Assembly: GCA_964633115.1 (NCBI GenBank)
Contig: CAZWEO010000018.1
Coordinates: 1 to 64,000, forward strand
DNA length: 64,000 nucleotides
From: B30-G6 sp964633115
GTDB lineage: Bacteria; Desulfobacterota; Desulfobacteria; Desulfobacterales; B30-G6
Direction of reading: 5' to 3'
The notes under the pieces were generated by a model. That model did not search any database and was not told the DNA's origin. It saw only the letters and a list, made by a program, of their open reading frames with translations. Shown in pieces: positions 62,119 to 64,000 of this stretch; positions within the stretch are counted from its first letter, which is position 1, and each line of letters opens with the position of its first letter. Made by a program: the position numbers and the translations under genes.

Positions 62119-63780
62119 ATGTTTTGTTTTCAATGTCAGGAAACCGCCAAGAACACCGGCTGCACCGTAAAAGGAGTTTGCGGCAAGCCGGAGGAAACCG
62201 CCAATCTTCAGGATCTTTTGATTTTTGTACTCAAAGGAATTTCGGTTTACGGTGAAAAGCTCAAGGAACTGGGTGCTGCCGATCGCACCAACGATGACTT
62301 CATCGCCCAGGGCCTGTTTGCCACCATCACAAACGCCAACTGGGACGATGCGCGTTTTACAGCTCTGATTACCGAAGGCCTCCAGAGAAGAGACCAGCTA
62401 AAAGACAAGTTCTTTGCCGCCTACAAAGCGAAAAACGGTAATGATTTCAACAAAGCAATGCCCGAAGCCGCTACCTGGACAGCCGACCCATCCGCTTTCG
62501 CTGAAAAATCCAAGACGGTGGGCGTGCTGGCCACAGAAAATGAAGATGTCCGTTCGTTGCGGCAACTTTTGACCATCGGGTTGAAAGGGGTCGCCGCCTA
62601 TGCCGACCACGCCGCCATTCTTGGATTCCAAAAAAATGAAATCAACGACTTTATCATGCAAGCCCTGGCCTCCACCACAAAGGGCCTCACGGTTGATGAG
62701 ATGATCGCTTTGGTCATGAAAGCCGGCGAAACAGCCGTCAACACCATGGCCCTGCTGGACCAAGCCAATACCACGGCCTACGGTAACCCGGAAATCACCG
62801 AAGTGAACATCGGTGTGGGGAAAAACCCGGGGATCCTGATCACCGGCCACGATTTAAAGGACATGGAAGAGCTGCTCAAGCAGACCGAAGGCACCGGCGT
62901 GGATGTTTACACCCATGGTGAAATGCTGCCGGCCAATTACTACCCTGCCTTCAAAAAGTATGACCATTTTGTAGGAAACTACGGTAGTTCCTGGTGGCAT
63001 CAGAACAAAGAATTCGAATCGTTTAATGGCCCCATTCTGTTGACCACTAACTGTCTGGTACCTCTGAAAAAGAAAAACACCTACCTGGATCGGCTTTTTA
63101 CAACCGGAGTGGTCGGTTATGAAAACGCCGTGCACATCGCTGACCGTCCTGAAGGCGGTGCCAAAGATTTTTCAGCCCTCATCGAAAAGGCCAACGCCTG
63201 TCCTCCGCCCACCGAAATAGAGACCGGTACCATCGTTGGCGGATTTGCGCATAACCAGGTATTGGCCTTGGCAGACAAGGTGGTGGAGGCTGTGAAATCC
63301 GGCGCCATCAAGCGGTTCGTGGTCATGGCCGGATGCGACGGCCGCCAGAAAACCCGAAGCTACTATACGGAAGTTGCCGAAAATTTGCCCAAAGACACAG
63401 TGATCCTCACTGCCGGTTGCGCCAAGTACCGCTACAACAAGCTTGCTCTGGGCGACATCGGCGGCATTCCCCGCGTTCTGGATGCCGGTCAATGCAACGA
63501 TTCCTACTCCCTGGCCGTGATTGCCCTGAAGCTTAAAGAGGTGTTCGGTCTGGAAGACATCAATGATCTGCCGGTCTCCTACGATATTGCTTGGTACGAA
63601 CAGAAAGCCGTGGCCGTGCTCCTGGCATTGCTATTTCTCGGCGTCAAAGGTATCCGCTTAGGACCGACGCTGCCGGCCTTTTTGTCTCCCAACGTCGCCA
63701 AGGTGTTGGTAGAAAAGTTTAATATCAAACCCATTGGAACGGTTGAAGAAGATATCGCGGCCATGATGGCCGGGGAATAA
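62119..63780 (+). CDS. hcp: Hybrid cluster protein (class I)
   Basis: A 553-aa protein that reduces nitric oxide or hydroxylamine in anaerobes. The N-terminal CFQCQETAKNTGCTVKGVCG gives Cys3, Cys6, Cys15 and Cys21, the spacing of class I Hcp of anaerobes (4Fe-4S). Hybrid-cluster ligands are in TNCLVPL, VMAGCDGR, LTAGCAKYRYN and DAGQCNDSYS. The ATG has AGGAGG 6-8 nt upstream. It belongs with the preceding DUF1858 gene and the rubredoxin-like gene 121 bp downstream. Confidence 0.97.
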   Translation: MFCFQCQETAKNTGCTVKGVCGKPEETANLQDLLIFVLKGISVYGEKLKELGAADRTNDDFIAQGLFATITNANWDDARFTALITEGLQRRDQLKDKFFAAYKAKNGNDFNKAMPEAATWTADPSAFAEKSKTVGVLATENEDVRSLRQLLTIGLKGVAAYADHAAILGFQKNEINDFIMQALASTTKGLTVDEMIALVMKAGETAVNTMALLDQANTTAYGNPEITEVNIGVGKNPGILITGHDLKDMEELLKQTEGTGVDVYTHGEMLPANYYPAFKKYDHFVGNYGSSWWHQNKEFESFNGPILLTTNCLVPLKKKNTYLDRLFTTGVVGYENAVHIADRPEGGAKDFSALIEKANACPPPTEIETGTIVGGFAHNQVLALADKVVEAVKSGAIKRFVVMAGCDGRQKTRSYYTEVAENLPKDTVILTAGCAKYRYNKLALGDIGGIPRVLDAGQCNDSYSLAVIALKLKEVFGLEDINDLPVSYDIAWYEQKAVAVLLALLFLGVKGIRLGPTLPAFLSPNVAKVLVEKFNIKPIGTVEEDIAAMMAGE

Positions 63781-63797
63781 TACAATTGATGACAGTT

Positions 63798-63879
63798 TTA
63801 ACCGCAGAGGATGCAGCTGCTCTCCGAAAGACAGTTGATAAATATTATCCGTTGAACTTCCTGCTTACTCTGCGGTTAA
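63798..63879 (+). repeat. 12-bp inverted repeat between hcp and the rubredoxin gene
   Basis: TTAACCGCAGAG (63798-63809) pairs perfectly with CTCTGCGGTTAA (63868-63879) around a 58-nt loop. AACCGCAGAG sequences are a known type of dispersed intergenic repeat in deltaproteobacteria. It may attenuate transcription into the next gene. Confidence 0.55.
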
Positions 63880-63901
63880 TCAAATTTAAAGGACGGTAGA
63901 T

Positions 63902-64000
63902 ATGGATAAATATTTGTGTATCCCTTGTGATTATGTTTATGACCCTGAACTGGGTGATCCTGAAAATGACATTCCTCCCGGAACCCGGTTTGAAGATTTG
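63902..64000 (+). CDS. Rubredoxin, cut by the window end
   Basis: The first 33 residues of a rubredoxin are visible: DKYLCIPCDYVYDPELGDPE, with the C-x2-C iron ligands (Cys6 and Cys9), and then NDIPPGTRFEDL. The second C-x2-C lies outside the window. It is a small one-electron carrier, which could supply the hybrid cluster protein encoded just before it. Confidence 0.9.
   Translation, partial: MDKYLCIPCDYVYDPELGDPENDIPPGTRFEDL

Noticed and set aside
1..64000. CRISPR arrays, rRNA operons and intact prophage
   Set aside because: No regularly spaced direct repeats, rRNA sequence or phage structural genes were seen.

Overview
The window reads as a chromosomal segment of a Gram-negative, anaerobic deltaproteobacterium (Desulfobacterota, probably Desulfobacterales). 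The grounds are lpxC, a DUF4390/NtrY/NtrX-like block beside lpxC, the order rplU-rpmA-obgE-nadD-rsfS-gpmI, an octaheme HAO-like cytochrome, a class I hybrid cluster protein with a rubredoxin gene behind it, an FmdE-family protein, and a probable selenocysteine codon. This placement is inferred from gene content. No rRNA gene, intact tRNA gene or CRISPR array is visible.

Layout. 0.1-12.2 kb: housekeeping and envelope genes (5-formyl-THF cyclo-ligase, K+ channel, pcm, YqaA-type membrane protein, coaD, rsmD), a two-component system (NtrX-like regulator lacking the GAFTGA motif, NtrY-like kinase, DUF4390 protein), lpxC, and an N-formylglutamate amidohydrolase/ATP-grasp pair. 12.7-21.2 kb: YifB, a GlcD-type FAD dehydrogenase, a zinc-ribbon protein, then gpmI, rsfS, nadD, obgE, rpmA and rplU. 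21.4-31.5 kb: two overlapping trypsin-like genes, the second without its catalytic Asp and Ser, a CoA-ester lyase, an acyl-CoA ligase, a MoxR/DUF58/transglutaminase operon and a Mut7-C fragment. 31.6-39.7 kb: a PfkB kinase and ferritin-like gene, an FGGY kinase, an S1P-lyase-like decarboxylase, a Zn alcohol dehydrogenase with an in-frame TAG, the octaheme cytochrome and a periplasmic cyclophilin.

39.7-50.6 kb is accessory in character: a nucleotidyltransferase pair, a TrmB regulator divergent from a class III aminotransferase across a dyad-rich intergenic region, a decayed D-aminoacylase, a two-domain secreted rhodanese interrupted by TGA with a SECIS-like hairpin, a chemoreceptor, gene remnants, a polyferredoxin membrane protein, a MITE-like element, and FmdE plus DUF2249 genes. 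50.6-56.7 kb: a degenerate tRNA-Pro-like remnant and a complete oppABCDF-type transporter. 56.9-60.7 kb: an island-like stretch with transposase and Fic remnants and a coupled AAA/DUF4143 plus GHKL-ATPase pair. 61-64 kb: a nitrosative-stress cluster (Crp/Fnr regulator, DUF1858, hcp, rubredoxin cut by the window end).

Intergenic spaces are unusually rich in long inverted repeats, several belonging to dispersed families. In at least three places the repeat supplies the last codons and the stop of a minus-strand gene. The strongest novelty candidate is the rhodanese whose TGA falls on the second cysteine of a C-x-G-P-x-C active loop. Next come the GHKL/AAA pair, the TrmB operator region and the dead-protease partner.
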